Part shown: positions 6,502-15,237 of the stretch, piece after piece
Numbering within the stretch: the first letter of the stretch is position 1
How the letters are laid out: each line of letters opens with the position of its first letter
Source of the DNA: Algoriphagus sp. AGSA1
GTDB lineage: Bacteria; Bacteroidota; Bacteroidia; Cytophagales; Cyclobacteriaceae
Assembly (NCBI RefSeq): GCF_021390545.1
Contig: NZ_JAJUWR010000022.1
Span: 42,851-106,850 of the forward strand
Length of the DNA stretch: 64,000 bases
Reading direction: 5' to 3'
The notes under the pieces: model-generated
The model's database searches: none
Told to the model about the DNA's origin: nothing
Seen by the model: the letters and a program-made list of their open reading frames with translations, nothing else
Program-made: the position numbers and the translations under genes

Positions 6502-9420
6502 ATGTTCAGATCAATAATTCTTACACTCTTTGTCGAACTTTTTATTAGTACTCCTGGATTTTCACTTTCCTCTGATACAACACACGTTTTATCCCTTTCC
6601 AAAAAAGGGGAAGCGCTCATGTATAATAATGAGCTGGACTCAGCCATCCTAATCCTGGATAGCGCTAATTCAATAATTGCTAGTGAAAACATAGCAATTA
6701 TTGAATTAGTCCATGGAGTCAAAAACAGGCTGGCTATTGCCTTGGCTTACAAGCAATACAACCGACAGTCGATTAAGATTTTTCAGGAACTTAAAAACTT
6801 TTACCAGTCAAAAAACGACGGAGGGGAATATGACATCCAAATCGCACAACTTTTTAACAATATTGCGATCAATTATAATTTACTTTTTGATTACGAACAG
6901 TCCATCAGATATTTTGACAGTAGTTTAGTCACATTTCAAAGAAAAAACGTCCAGTTTGACAATCAAATCCGCAATCTGTACTTAAATAAGGCACTCAACC
7001 ACCTTGATTTAGCCAACTACCAATCAGCAATCGAAAATTTAGAGCTATCGAAGTTGATCCGGATAAACAATCCAGAGAATGATCCAACCGGCTATGAAAA
7101 AATGAAAGAAAATCTGGCATATAGCGAAGTCCTGATAGAACTCAACCAGAATCCTGATGAAATTATCGAGGCAAGAAACTATCTGAAGGAAAACATCGCT
7201 ATGCTGAAAAAGATAAACCCAAAAGATCAATACATCGGCTATGCCAAATCTTTGTTGCACAAGACCTATCTCCTAAAAAATGATTATGACAGCGCAATTT
7301 TTTATGGAAAAGAAACAATCCAATTTTTCAAAAATCAATATGGACAGGATTACACGGGACTGATTACAAAAATCACAGATCTCGGGAGAGTTTATTCTGT
7401 AATGGGAGAAGACATAAAAGCTATTCAAATGCTCGATAGTGCCATAGCTATTCCTACACCAAATGAGATTGATAAAAACGCCTACAAAGCAGATGCTCAT
7501 CTTTGGAAAGCTAAAATACATTTGAAAAACAATACACTGGATTTGCTCCAAAAAGAGCTTATAAATGCAACCAAGTTAGTATTCCCAACATTCTCAAAAA
7601 GTGAGGATATTTTTGCAAACCCCAAAGTTGATTCACTTTTTCAAAGTCCTATATTCAGTAATTTTTTCATCAAGAAAGGGAGTCTACTGAAAGGGATTTA
7701 CATACAAACCGGAGATGTGGAATACCTGAGAGCTTCACTTGATGCGTATATTCTTGGGATAAATATCGGAATGCGTACTAGAAAAGGACTTTCAGGTTTA
7801 CGTGCAAAATCACTTTTTGCTTCCAAGCTGACAGACAATTTTGATGAAGCGCTAGATGTTTCTTACGAGCTTTATCAAAAAACAAAGAGCCCAGATGATT
7901 TCTGGAGAGTAATATGGCTAAGTGATTTATCAAAAGCTGCTTCGTTAAAAGATAAGGTCAATGGAAAAGAAAATATTTCTTTGGGAGTCCCCTCTTATAT
8001 TCTATCCCGGGAAATCGATTTGAAAAGTAATTTGCTATACTATGAACAGGCAGTTTATAAAGAAAGCTTTACAAAAAGCATTCGTTCGACTTCAATGGAA
8101 AATGATAATATCAAAGGTTTGATAAATGCAAAAGCTGAAATGGAGTCATTCATGGATGAACTCAAAGAAGATTACCCAAAATACTATACCCTTGAATATG
8201 GATCAATTGAAAGCTTTGAATACAATTCCCTTCGATCCAGTTTTAGCAGCAACGCATTTCCAAAGGAAAAATTAATCATTGATTTCTACCATAACAAAGA
8301 CTATTACCTAGTCAGCTATATAAGCAAAAAAAATCAAGGGGTTTATAAGGTTCAAAAAACTCCAGAACTTGAAAATGCTATAACAGAATTTCATGCAATC
8401 GTAAGCAATAAAGAAAAAGGAGATTTCCAAAAACCCTCCATTACACTCTATAATGAATTGTTAGCGCCTGCTTTGGCTAAAACTAAATCCAACGACCTTA
8501 TTATTATTCCGGACGGAAAATTAGCCTATCTGCCATTTGACTTGCTAGTCGATAAAGAACTTGACAATGGTACCTTCAAAACATACGAATACCTGATAAA
8601 AAAATATACAATCAGCTATCAATATGCTTATTCTTTGATTAATAAAAAGCAAACAGCCCATCCCAATTCAAATTCAAAAGTGCTTGCTATCCTTCCTGAT
8701 TTCAATAGTCTGCAGGGCAAAATGATAGCTGAGGTGGATACCGCCACAAGAGATGGGCTAAAATTCCTGACAAATCTACCATTTGCGGAGGATGAGCTGA
8801 ATAACTTATCGCTTTTGTACAAGGGAGACTTTCTGAAAGGAAGTGAAGCAACAGAAAGCCAATTTAAAGCCAAGGCACCATTTGCAGATATCATACATCT
8901 TGCTACGCATTCCTTGATCAATGAAAACAACCCACTTACGTCCCAACTTCTATTCAATGGCGATGAAACCAACGATGGTTTACTTCATACTTATGAACTT
9001 TTCAGCCTCGCTTTGAATGCTGATCTAGTTACTCTTTCTGCATGCAATTCGGGATATGGTGAACTCCAACAAGGAGAAGGCGTCATCAGTCTTGCCAGGG
9101 GATTTATGTATGCGAATGTTTCCAATTTACTGATGAGCTTATGGGCCGTTTCTGACCAATCCACCAGCAAATTGATGGGAATATTCTATAAGAGAATTTA
9201 TGAGGGTGAAGATTACAGTCAAGCATTGAGAAATGCCAAACTGGAATATTTGATGAAGGCAGATGAAAATACAGCCCATCCTAACTATTGGGCGGGCTTT
9301 GTTTATCTTGGAGATTATACAGAAAAAAGAAATCATAACTTAATCTGGATAATTGCATTGACTTTAATAGCTGCATTGATTGCTTATTTATTTTTCAAGA
9401 AAAGCAACTATTCCTTGTAA
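6502..9420 (+). CDS. TPR-CHAT domain protein, membrane anchored (caspase-like)
   Basis: 972 residues. A signal peptide (about 1-21, SIILTLFVELFISTPGFS) is followed by about 550 residues of TPR-type helical repeats (for example LFDYEQSIRYFDSSL, DYDSAIFYGKETIQFF). A CHAT domain fills about 640-930, with IIHLATHS giving His799 and His803 and LSACNSGYG giving Cys848, the expected His-Cys pair of this caspase-related peptidase family. It then has EGVISLARGFMYANV and HPNYWAGFVYLGD. A transmembrane helix (about 948-965, LIWIIALTLIAALIAYLF) and a basic tail end the protein. The CHAT domain therefore probably lies outside the inner membrane. It starts 178 bases after the TPR membrane gene and is followed by a second CHAT gene. 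Substrate unknown. Confidence 0.9.
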   Translation: MFRSIILTLFVELFISTPGFSLSSDTTHVLSLSKKGEALMYNNELDSAILILDSANSIIASENIAIIELVHGVKNRLAIALAYKQYNRQSIKIFQELKNFYQSKNDGGEYDIQIAQLFNNIAINYNLLFDYEQSIRYFDSSLVTFQRKNVQFDNQIRNLYLNKALNHLDLANYQSAIENLELSKLIRINNPENDPTGYEKMKENLAYSEVLIELNQNPDEIIEARNYLKENIAMLKKINPKDQYIGYAKSLLHKTYLLKNDYDSAIFYGKETIQFFKNQYGQDYTGLITKITDLGRVYSVMGEDIKAIQMLDSAIAIPTPNEIDKNAYKADAHLWKAKIHLKNNTLDLLQKELINATKLVFPTFSKSEDIFANPKVDSLFQSPIFSNFFIKKGSLLKGIYIQTGDVEYLRASLDAYILGINIGMRTRKGLSGLRAKSLFASKLTDNFDEALDVSYELYQKTKSPDDFWRVIWLSDLSKAASLKDKVNGKENISLGVPSYILSREIDLKSNLLYYEQAVYKESFTKSIRSTSMENDNIKGLINAKAEMESFMDELKEDYPKYYTLEYGSIESFEYNSLRSSFSSNAFPKEKLIIDFYHNKDYYLVSYISKKNQGVYKVQKTPELENAITEFHAIVSNKEKGDFQKPSITLYNELLAPALAKTKSNDLIIIPDGKLAYLPFDLLVDKELDNGTFKTYEYLIKKYTISYQYAYSLINKKQTAHPNSNSKVLAILPDFNSLQGKMIAEVDTATRDGLKFLTNLPFAEDELNNLSLLYKGDFLKGSEATESQFKAKAPFADIIHLATHSLINENNPLTSQLLFNGDETNDGLLHTYELFSLALNADLVTLSACNSGYGELQQGEGVISLARGFMYANVSNLLMSLWAVSDQSTSKLMGIFYKRIYEGEDYSQALRNAKLEYLMKADENTAHPNYWAGFVYLGDYTEKRNHNLIWIIALTLIAALIAYLFFKKSNYSL

Positions 9421-9517
9421 CCTTTCATTAGGCCCAAAATAAGTATGACGTTACTTAGCAGTATATTTTATCAGTCACACAGTATACCTTTCATTTAATT
9501 TTAGACTTTCCGATATT

Positions 9518-12500
9518 ATGGTAATTAAGCTGGCTTTTTTAATCTTGATAGCATCTAATACAGCTCTTACTTACAGTTGGAAAACGTTTATCTACATGGG
9601 GAATAATACAGAAGAGCGCGGATGGAGCGGTTGGTATGTTGAGGGTATAGTTTTTATTCTTTCACCTATAGGGCATTTTACACTCTTTAGAAAGAGCAGC
9701 TTTACAATTATTTTGTTACTACTTATAGCTGCCTGTGGAACTCAAAAAGAAACTGAAACTGTCCCTCAAAAAGAGTCTGAATCTGTCACTGAAAACATCT
9801 TGGATTTATATGGCGATTCGGCATGGGGCGTCTTTACAAAAAAAGCTGACTCCCTTCAGAACTTGGGGTTGCATACCGAATCTGTTTCCTATAGAGATAG
9901 CGCATTAGACTCCTATACAGACGGGGTGACTGAAATCCGGAATTATCTGCATGTAAAAAGAAATCACTCATTGGCTCTTTCATACAATTACGCAGCAGAA
10001 GGGATTCCTCTTTTGGCATCCGCTTACCAGCTGATGGACAGCACTAATCTTCCTTTGGAAGAGAAAATCTCCCTTCTCAACACCTACTATCATTTTCTCG
10101 GGTACAACGGAAAATGGCCCGAAGCACTTCCGGTAGCCGAAAAAATCCACACTACCCTTATTGCCACAGCTGATCCTGACCCGGAAAGTTTATCGAGTGT
10201 TCTTTTTGATATTGCCTATATCCAAAACAAAATCGGCAATTACCCGGAAGCTGTAGCCTATTATGAGCAGGCTATTGACAAGCAAATTTCTTTCTATGGA
10301 GAAAGCCACCAAGAGGTAGGACTAACTTATAACAACCTGGCATTTAACTATGGCTTACTGGGCCTGGCAAATAAGCAATACCAAACTTATCAAAAAGCGG
10401 TAAAGGCCTGGGAAGAAGCTGAGGAATTGGACCAAAGCTATCTGATGACGGTTTACGGGAATTTGATCAATTGGAATTTACGGTATGGTGACCTCAATGA
10501 AGCGGAAGGACTATTGGCTAAAATCAGAGAACTAGTTGTCAATAAAGATGAAAATTGGGGGAAGAAAAATCAGTTGATTTCCCAGAAAATAGATGATCCG
10601 AACCTCCACTTGATGTTGAACTATTGGAACAAACACTTACATGTACTGACACAAAAAGGGCAATTGGATGAGGCCATCAGCTACAGAGACTCAATCGCAT
10701 CTTTGGTCTCATCAATAGACCAATCCCGAATTCAAGAGTTCCTAAAATATCTGGTTAGTTCTGAGGAAGAATTGGCAGAACTCCATTTTTTGAAAGGTGA
10801 CCTTGATGGTGCAATTTCCCACTATGAAAAAGCATTGAAAATTAAAGACAGCCACGGACACTCCTCTTTATTGGCTGACACGTATGCAAAACTGTCCTTG
10901 ATTTATCTGGATAAAAACAATCCTGCGAGTGCCGAAAAATACATCGACTCTGCCATGGCCGTCTCCCAGCACAAGGGAGAGGTGATTGACTACATTATTA
11001 TTGCAGCTAAAATCTCCAACGCAAAACAGGATCTAAAGCGTGCGAAACACTACGGAAGTAAGACATTGGCAATGTTGACAGGACCGGACAGTCTGTCTAA
11101 CTCACCGCAGTCTATTCAGTTAGTCAATTTTGGTGGACGGGTACATTCAAATTACATCTCCGGACTCACCATCGTTGGGCAAACTTATCTTTCGCTTTTT
11201 GACAGTATGGCTTCATCTCAGGATTTGGAAACTGCGAAGCATCTTTTTCAATTGGCCATGGAAATGCTGGACAGCTATTACCTGGGGGGTGCATATACTG
11301 ATGCCTTAGCATCCCTGCAGTCAAAGATCCAACATGGATTGCTGGAATGCCATCTTAGATCAGAACATCCGGAAGACGAGGTCGCTCTAAGCCATTTATT
11401 GGGTGTCTTGGAAAACAATAGGAGCAGTCAGGATTGGAAGAAGTTCATGAAAAATGCACGCCAAACAGCCATTCTTGTTCCTGATTCAATTCAACAAAAG
11501 GAAGATGAGCACCGCAAACTGATTGTCCACTACAAAGAGCAGTTGCTAAGCCTGCAAAAAGATTCCGCTCAGATCGGGCAGCTGGACTTCTTGAGATCCA
11601 AGCTTCATCATCATGAGCAAGAGCTCGGGATGATGGAGAGCACATTGGAAGAACTCACTCCCCAATACCTGAGACTGAGTCAAAGCAAAGTAAAACTATC
11701 CCATGTTCAAGAAGCAATAGACAAACAAACGACCCTTCTGAGATACCTAGTGACAGATTCTACTGCTTATCTGTTTGAAATTTCGAAGGACAAAATTCTC
11801 CTACATAGCCTCGGCTCTACCTCCAAGCTAAGATCTTTAGTATCCATGGCAATGGATCAACTGAAGAGTAGGGATATAGCTTTTTATGAATCTTCCAAGG
11901 AGCTGTTTGCATATCTCCTTCCTGATGGAATAGATTCTGATTTCCAGAGGCAACTATTGATCATTCCCGATGATATAGTAAACTATGTGCCTTTTGAAGC
12001 ACTGACACCAACCGGTAAGTCCGACGGATTTCTGGTAACACAGCATGACATCAGCTACTCCGGTTCGCTACCGCTTTGGTTGCTACAGGAAGGAATGGAG
12101 AAAAACAGTTCGGCTTCCTTTGCTGCATTTGCTCCGCAATATTCCACTACCCAAGAAAAAGAATTGCTACGTGGCAATTCAGCCATTGATTTACCGGGTG
12201 CCGCCTCAGAAGCTATCCGGATCTCCGAATTACTGGAAGGTGAAATCCATCAGGGAGATAAGCTGGATAAGGGCTTCTTCCTAGCAAAAGCCAAGGATTA
12301 TTCTATTCTGCATCTTGCCATGCATGCAGAAGTCAACGATCTGGAAGGAGAGCAATCCAGTTTTGTATTTGCCGATGACAGTAGGCTTCATGCTTATGAA
12401 CTTTATAATATGCGGCTTCAGGCGGACCTCGCTACCTTGAGTGCCTGCAATACTGGATATGGCCCGATCAAGAAAGGTGAAGGGGTAAAAAGTTTGGCCA

Positions 12501-12835
12501 CCGCATTTTCATATGCCGGCGTACCAAGCTTGATCATGGGACTTTGGCAACTCCCCGATCAAAGTTCTGAATCGCTTATGGTCTCTTTTTATCAATCTTT
12601 ATTGGAAGGAAATAAAAAAAACACTTCACTGGCCAATGCTAAGCGGGATTATCTAAAAGCCAATCCGGATGCAGAGCTGAGTCATCCATTTTACTGGGCA
12701 GGGCTGGTGGTCTCCGGTAATACCGATCCTATCAGGCACGCTGGAATACCCAATTGGATGATAGCAATTGCCTTACTTTTAGTCGTGGGGGGAATAGGAA
12801 TTAGCTGGAGAGTCAGAGCTAAAAAGAGCAGTTAA
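9518..12835 (+). CDS. TPR-CHAT domain protein, probable lipoprotein, second copy
   Basis: 1105 residues from the ATG at 9518. The true signal seems to begin later: SSFTIILLLLIAACG (about residues 59-73) is a good lipobox, but no Met lies near it; the nearest upstream ones are at 9518 and 9596. Translation may therefore start with an odd 58-residue leader or at a non-standard codon. TPR repeats fill about 130-620 (for example NYPEAVAYYEQAI, DGAISHYEKALKI), then a helical linker, then a CHAT domain at about 780-1065. The dyad is His936 (LHLAMHAEV) with Cys977 (LSACNTGYG). A transmembrane helix (about 1075-1095) and RVRAKKSS tail close it. It is paralogous in architecture to the preceding gene and is probably cotranscribed with it. 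Confidence 0.88.
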   Translation: MVIKLAFLILIASNTALTYSWKTFIYMGNNTEERGWSGWYVEGIVFILSPIGHFTLFRKSSFTIILLLLIAACGTQKETETVPQKESESVTENILDLYGDSAWGVFTKKADSLQNLGLHTESVSYRDSALDSYTDGVTEIRNYLHVKRNHSLALSYNYAAEGIPLLASAYQLMDSTNLPLEEKISLLNTYYHFLGYNGKWPEALPVAEKIHTTLIATADPDPESLSSVLFDIAYIQNKIGNYPEAVAYYEQAIDKQISFYGESHQEVGLTYNNLAFNYGLLGLANKQYQTYQKAVKAWEEAEELDQSYLMTVYGNLINWNLRYGDLNEAEGLLAKIRELVVNKDENWGKKNQLISQKIDDPNLHLMLNYWNKHLHVLTQKGQLDEAISYRDSIASLVSSIDQSRIQEFLKYLVSSEEELAELHFLKGDLDGAISHYEKALKIKDSHGHSSLLADTYAKLSLIYLDKNNPASAEKYIDSAMAVSQHKGEVIDYIIIAAKISNAKQDLKRAKHYGSKTLAMLTGPDSLSNSPQSIQLVNFGGRVHSNYISGLTIVGQTYLSLFDSMASSQDLETAKHLFQLAMEMLDSYYLGGAYTDALASLQSKIQHGLLECHLRSEHPEDEVALSHLLGVLENNRSSQDWKKFMKNARQTAILVPDSIQQKEDEHRKLIVHYKEQLLSLQKDSAQIGQLDFLRSKLHHHEQELGMMESTLEELTPQYLRLSQSKVKLSHVQEAIDKQTTLLRYLVTDSTAYLFEISKDKILLHSLGSTSKLRSLVSMAMDQLKSRDIAFYESSKELFAYLLPDGIDSDFQRQLLIIPDDIVNYVPFEALTPTGKSDGFLVTQHDISYSGSLPLWLLQEGMEKNSSASFAAFAPQYSTTQEKELLRGNSAIDLPGAASEAIRISELLEGEIHQGDKLDKGFFLAKAKDYSILHLAMHAEVNDLEGEQSSFVFADDSRLHAYELYNMRLQADLATLSACNTGYGPIKKGEGVKSLATAFSYAGVPSLIMGLWQLPDQSSESLMVSFYQSLLEGNKKNTSLANAKRDYLKANPDAELSHPFYWAGLVVSGNTDPIRHAGIPNWMIAIALLLVVGGIGISWRVRAKKSS

Positions 12836-13038
12836 CGACTAACTAAAACATACACGCTTAGATAAAAGGAAAAGCTGGTTGATTCTAGTCTAAGACTGAA
12901 ACACAAATACCACTTTGACACAGAAGCTGGTGAGATAAAAGCCAGATAAAATTGCCTTTGGCAGAAATAAAGAAAAGCACCAAGATTGCTCCTGATGCTT
13001 TTCAAACCTATGTTCAGAGGTTCCTGCTGAGACTACCT

Positions 13039-13467
13039 TTACCTCACCAACACCACTATCCCGAATTCTTCTTCATCAAAAGTGAGCTTCACGGAACTGT
13101 TGCTGATTTTTTCCAGCGTGGCATTACCTATGGGACTCTCCATCCTGTTTCCGGTGATCACATAATCAACATCCACTCCCAAGCCGTCATTCAGCACTGC
13201 TGCGCAATAAGTGCTGTTTCCATCACTTGCACTTGCATGTGGATTGACATTAAGTACTCCACCTGCCATAAAATTATAAGAAGTTTGCCGGTTGCACTCA
13301 TCGATAATTTCAGGCTCACCAGACAAGGTGAAAATCTCAGAGATTGTCCATTCTCCCATCATAAACTGGGAATAATCAGTGGCTGGCTCCTCCTTTTCTT
13401 TACAGTTAGAAAGTAAAAGGACAGTTACCATGCTAAGAACCAAAAGATTGATATAATGAAGTTTCAT
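13039..13467 (-). CDS. Lipocalin-like lipoprotein
   Basis: 142 residues. A lipobox occurs in VLLLSNC, followed by a charged KEKEE linker. The rest is an eight-strand-like beta pattern beginning FMMGEWTISEIFTL, and with VDVDYVITGNRM and SVKLTFDEEEFG, which resembles the small lipocalin-like domain proteins common in Bacteroidota. Ligand unknown. The gene lies 90 bases downstream of the OmpA gene on the same strand and may be cotranscribed. A 154-codon plus-strand frame covering it is a shadow. Confidence 0.75.
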   Translation of the reverse strand: MKLHYINLLVLSMVTVLLLSNCKEKEEPATDYSQFMMGEWTISEIFTLSGEPEIIDECNRQTSYNFMAGGVLNVNPHASASDGNSTYCAAVLNDGLGVDVDYVITGNRMESPIGNATLEKISNSSVKLTFDEEEFGIVVLVR

Positions 13468-13557
13468 TGTGAATTAAATGTTTTGTTTTTAAAAATTGAT
13501 TTCAGATTGTCAAGATTATCTAGGTCTTGTTACCTACCAGAAAGGATTGGATCAGAA

Positions 13558-14997
13558 TTAATTAAGGATGAATTCTACCCTTCTATTATTTGCCTTGCTT
13601 GTCGGGGTGTTGTTCTCCGCCACGGGATCCGAAGCACCTTTTCCAGAAGTTTGTATTGCATTACTAACACCAAATTCGGTTTGTAAAGCCCTCATTACAG
13701 CAGCTGCACGTTCCTCAGATAGGCGCTGGTTCAGTTCCGCTGAGCCATCACTATCTGTATGTCCGATGATTGACACGGCTTTACCAGATTCGGACTTCAA
13801 AGCATCTGCGATTTCTTTAAGAATAGCATAGGATTCTGGTTTAATTTCCGCCGAACCTGAGTTGAACGTGATTGCAGAAGTACTGTAAGTTCCGCTTTCC
13901 AATAACTTGCTGCGGGTATCCGGCTGCCCTACAGCATAGCGTAGGTTGCTGAGGTAGTAATTGTCTCCATCAGCAGAATTTGCGACATAGAAGCGGGCAC
14001 TGCTGAGCTTTACATCTTTCTGAAATGCTGCCGTCAGATCCAACACCTTCTCTTCATTGGCAAAGACCTGAACACGCCTGCCCATGCGGGAAATGGAGAT
14101 ATGAATAGGCTTGTTGGCCCCTTCGGCATTAATGAGGTGCTTGGCATTAAAATCATTCCTGAAATTCAATCCCTTTTCGGTATGAACTGCTTTTCTGGCA
14201 ATGATAAAGGGTCCCCCATCATGACTGTTGCCCGAAAACTGGATACCTAAATAGTTATCGGATAATTTCTGTAGGGTGAAGTAGTCCCCGGTACCCTCCC
14301 ATCCCAAATTTGCTTCTGGATTGGCTATATCAGTGAACACCAGCATAAGGTTTCTACTTGAACTAAATGACCCAAACTCAAAGTCATACATCAAATCAAA
14401 TTCCAACGTAAAATTTTCAGGAAAATCACTAAGGTACTCAGGTATAAAATTGCCTTTGGTCTTGTTAAACCATACCCAATTACCCTCAATTCCGTCAAAG
14501 TTGACAATTTCAGCTGTTCCGGTAGTGATCCATGAAGCAGGCAGATCTCCTACTTTATCCTGCATAAAATCATCATAGGCGATGATTTCCTCTCCCTGCA
14601 CAAAAGAAAACTTGGTGTATTTGGACAAGCTGGGGGAACCTGCTGAGTGCATCTCCGAATCCATCTCCCCCTGGCTTTGCTCATCCCCCCAATCTTCTGA
14701 GCCATACTCACCGCCCATCCCCTGTCCATCACCAGACCCCATACCGTTGGACTGATTTCCGTCATTCCCCTTATTCTTTTTGCCTTTTTTAGTGAAAATT
14801 CCCTTTACGCCATTGACGATACCGTCTCCTACAGATTCAATGGTTTCATCCACTGTTCGCTCGGCTTTATTTGTGGATGATTCTTTGGCCCGCTCCACTA
14901 CCCGTTCTTTTATTTGGGCCTGAAGGGGCATTATACTCCCTCCTATCATAAAAAGTACAGCCACACAAATTGTTTTTTCTATCCTTTTCAAATACAT
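13558..14997 (-). CDS. OmpA-family outer membrane protein
   Basis: 479 residues. A signal peptide ends near LQAQ (about 28). A Gly/Asn/Ser-rich low-complexity linker (about 70-105) contains NQSNGMGSGDGQGMGG. A lectin-like or laminin-G-like beta segment (about 135-350) contains FTLEFDLMYDFEFGS and FYVANSADGDNYYLSNLRY. A C-terminal OmpA domain (about 365-479) has SVSIIGHTDSDGSAELNQ, RLSEERA and NRRVEFIL, which binds peptidoglycan. It is probably an outer-membrane or periplasmic protein that ties envelope layers together. The shared TGTTTACC-N15-AGACTAAG element lies upstream, with its -10-like box 35 bases before the ATG. Confidence 0.88.
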   Translation of the reverse strand: MYLKRIEKTICVAVLFMIGGSIMPLQAQIKERVVERAKESSTNKAERTVDETIESVGDGIVNGVKGIFTKKGKKNKGNDGNQSNGMGSGDGQGMGGEYGSEDWGDEQSQGEMDSEMHSAGSPSLSKYTKFSFVQGEEIIAYDDFMQDKVGDLPASWITTGTAEIVNFDGIEGNWVWFNKTKGNFIPEYLSDFPENFTLEFDLMYDFEFGSFSSSRNLMLVFTDIANPEANLGWEGTGDYFTLQKLSDNYLGIQFSGNSHDGGPFIIARKAVHTEKGLNFRNDFNAKHLINAEGANKPIHISISRMGRRVQVFANEEKVLDLTAAFQKDVKLSSARFYVANSADGDNYYLSNLRYAVGQPDTRSKLLESGTYSTSAITFNSGSAEIKPESYAILKEIADALKSESGKAVSIIGHTDSDGSAELNQRLSEERAAAVMRALQTEFGVSNAIQTSGKGASDPVAENNTPTSKANNRRVEFILN

Positions 14998-15032
14998 AGC
15001 ATTTTTCAGTCTGGTTAAACTTGATTCTGCTA

Positions 15033-15063
15033 CTTAGTCTGGGATAGTAAAAAAAGGTAAACA
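15033..15063 (-). promoter_or_regulatory. Putative ECF sigma promoter of the OmpA gene
   Basis: On the minus strand TGTTTACC (15063-15056), 15 bases, AGACTAAG (15040-15033), 35 bases before the ATG at 14997. This is the third copy, with identical spacing, of the element found before the sigma gene and the exported-protein operon. Confidence 0.62.
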
Positions 15064-15171
15064 AAAAATTACGCATGGGCAGAGTTCATTAGGCCCAACA
15101 ATTGTAGGATTATGTAGGAAAGTTACTGTACAGGAAGCTAATTATATGAAAAAAAACCATGGTTATTTTAA

Positions 15172-15203
15172 GCGTAAAATCAGGTTTTATACTGATTTTA
15201 CGC
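15172..15203 (-). terminator. Stem-loop downstream of the phosphodiesterase gene
   Basis: A perfect 12-bp inverted repeat, GCGTAAAATCAG / CTGATTTTACGC, with an 8-base loop. It lies 34 bases beyond the stop of the phosphodiesterase gene on the minus strand. No immediate long U-tract is present, so it may be an mRNA stabiliser rather than a terminator. Confidence 0.45.
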
Positions 15204-15237
15204 CCTAAATATGTTATCATGATGAAAAGCTCACGTA

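Noticed and set aside
9596..9740. Frameshift as the cause of the odd CHAT N-terminus
   Set aside because: The other two frames both contain stops near 9640, so no simple frameshift gives a better start.
12952..13416. 154-codon plus-strand frame
   Set aside because: Almost entirely antisense to the lipocalin-like lipoprotein, whose lipobox and beta pattern are clear.
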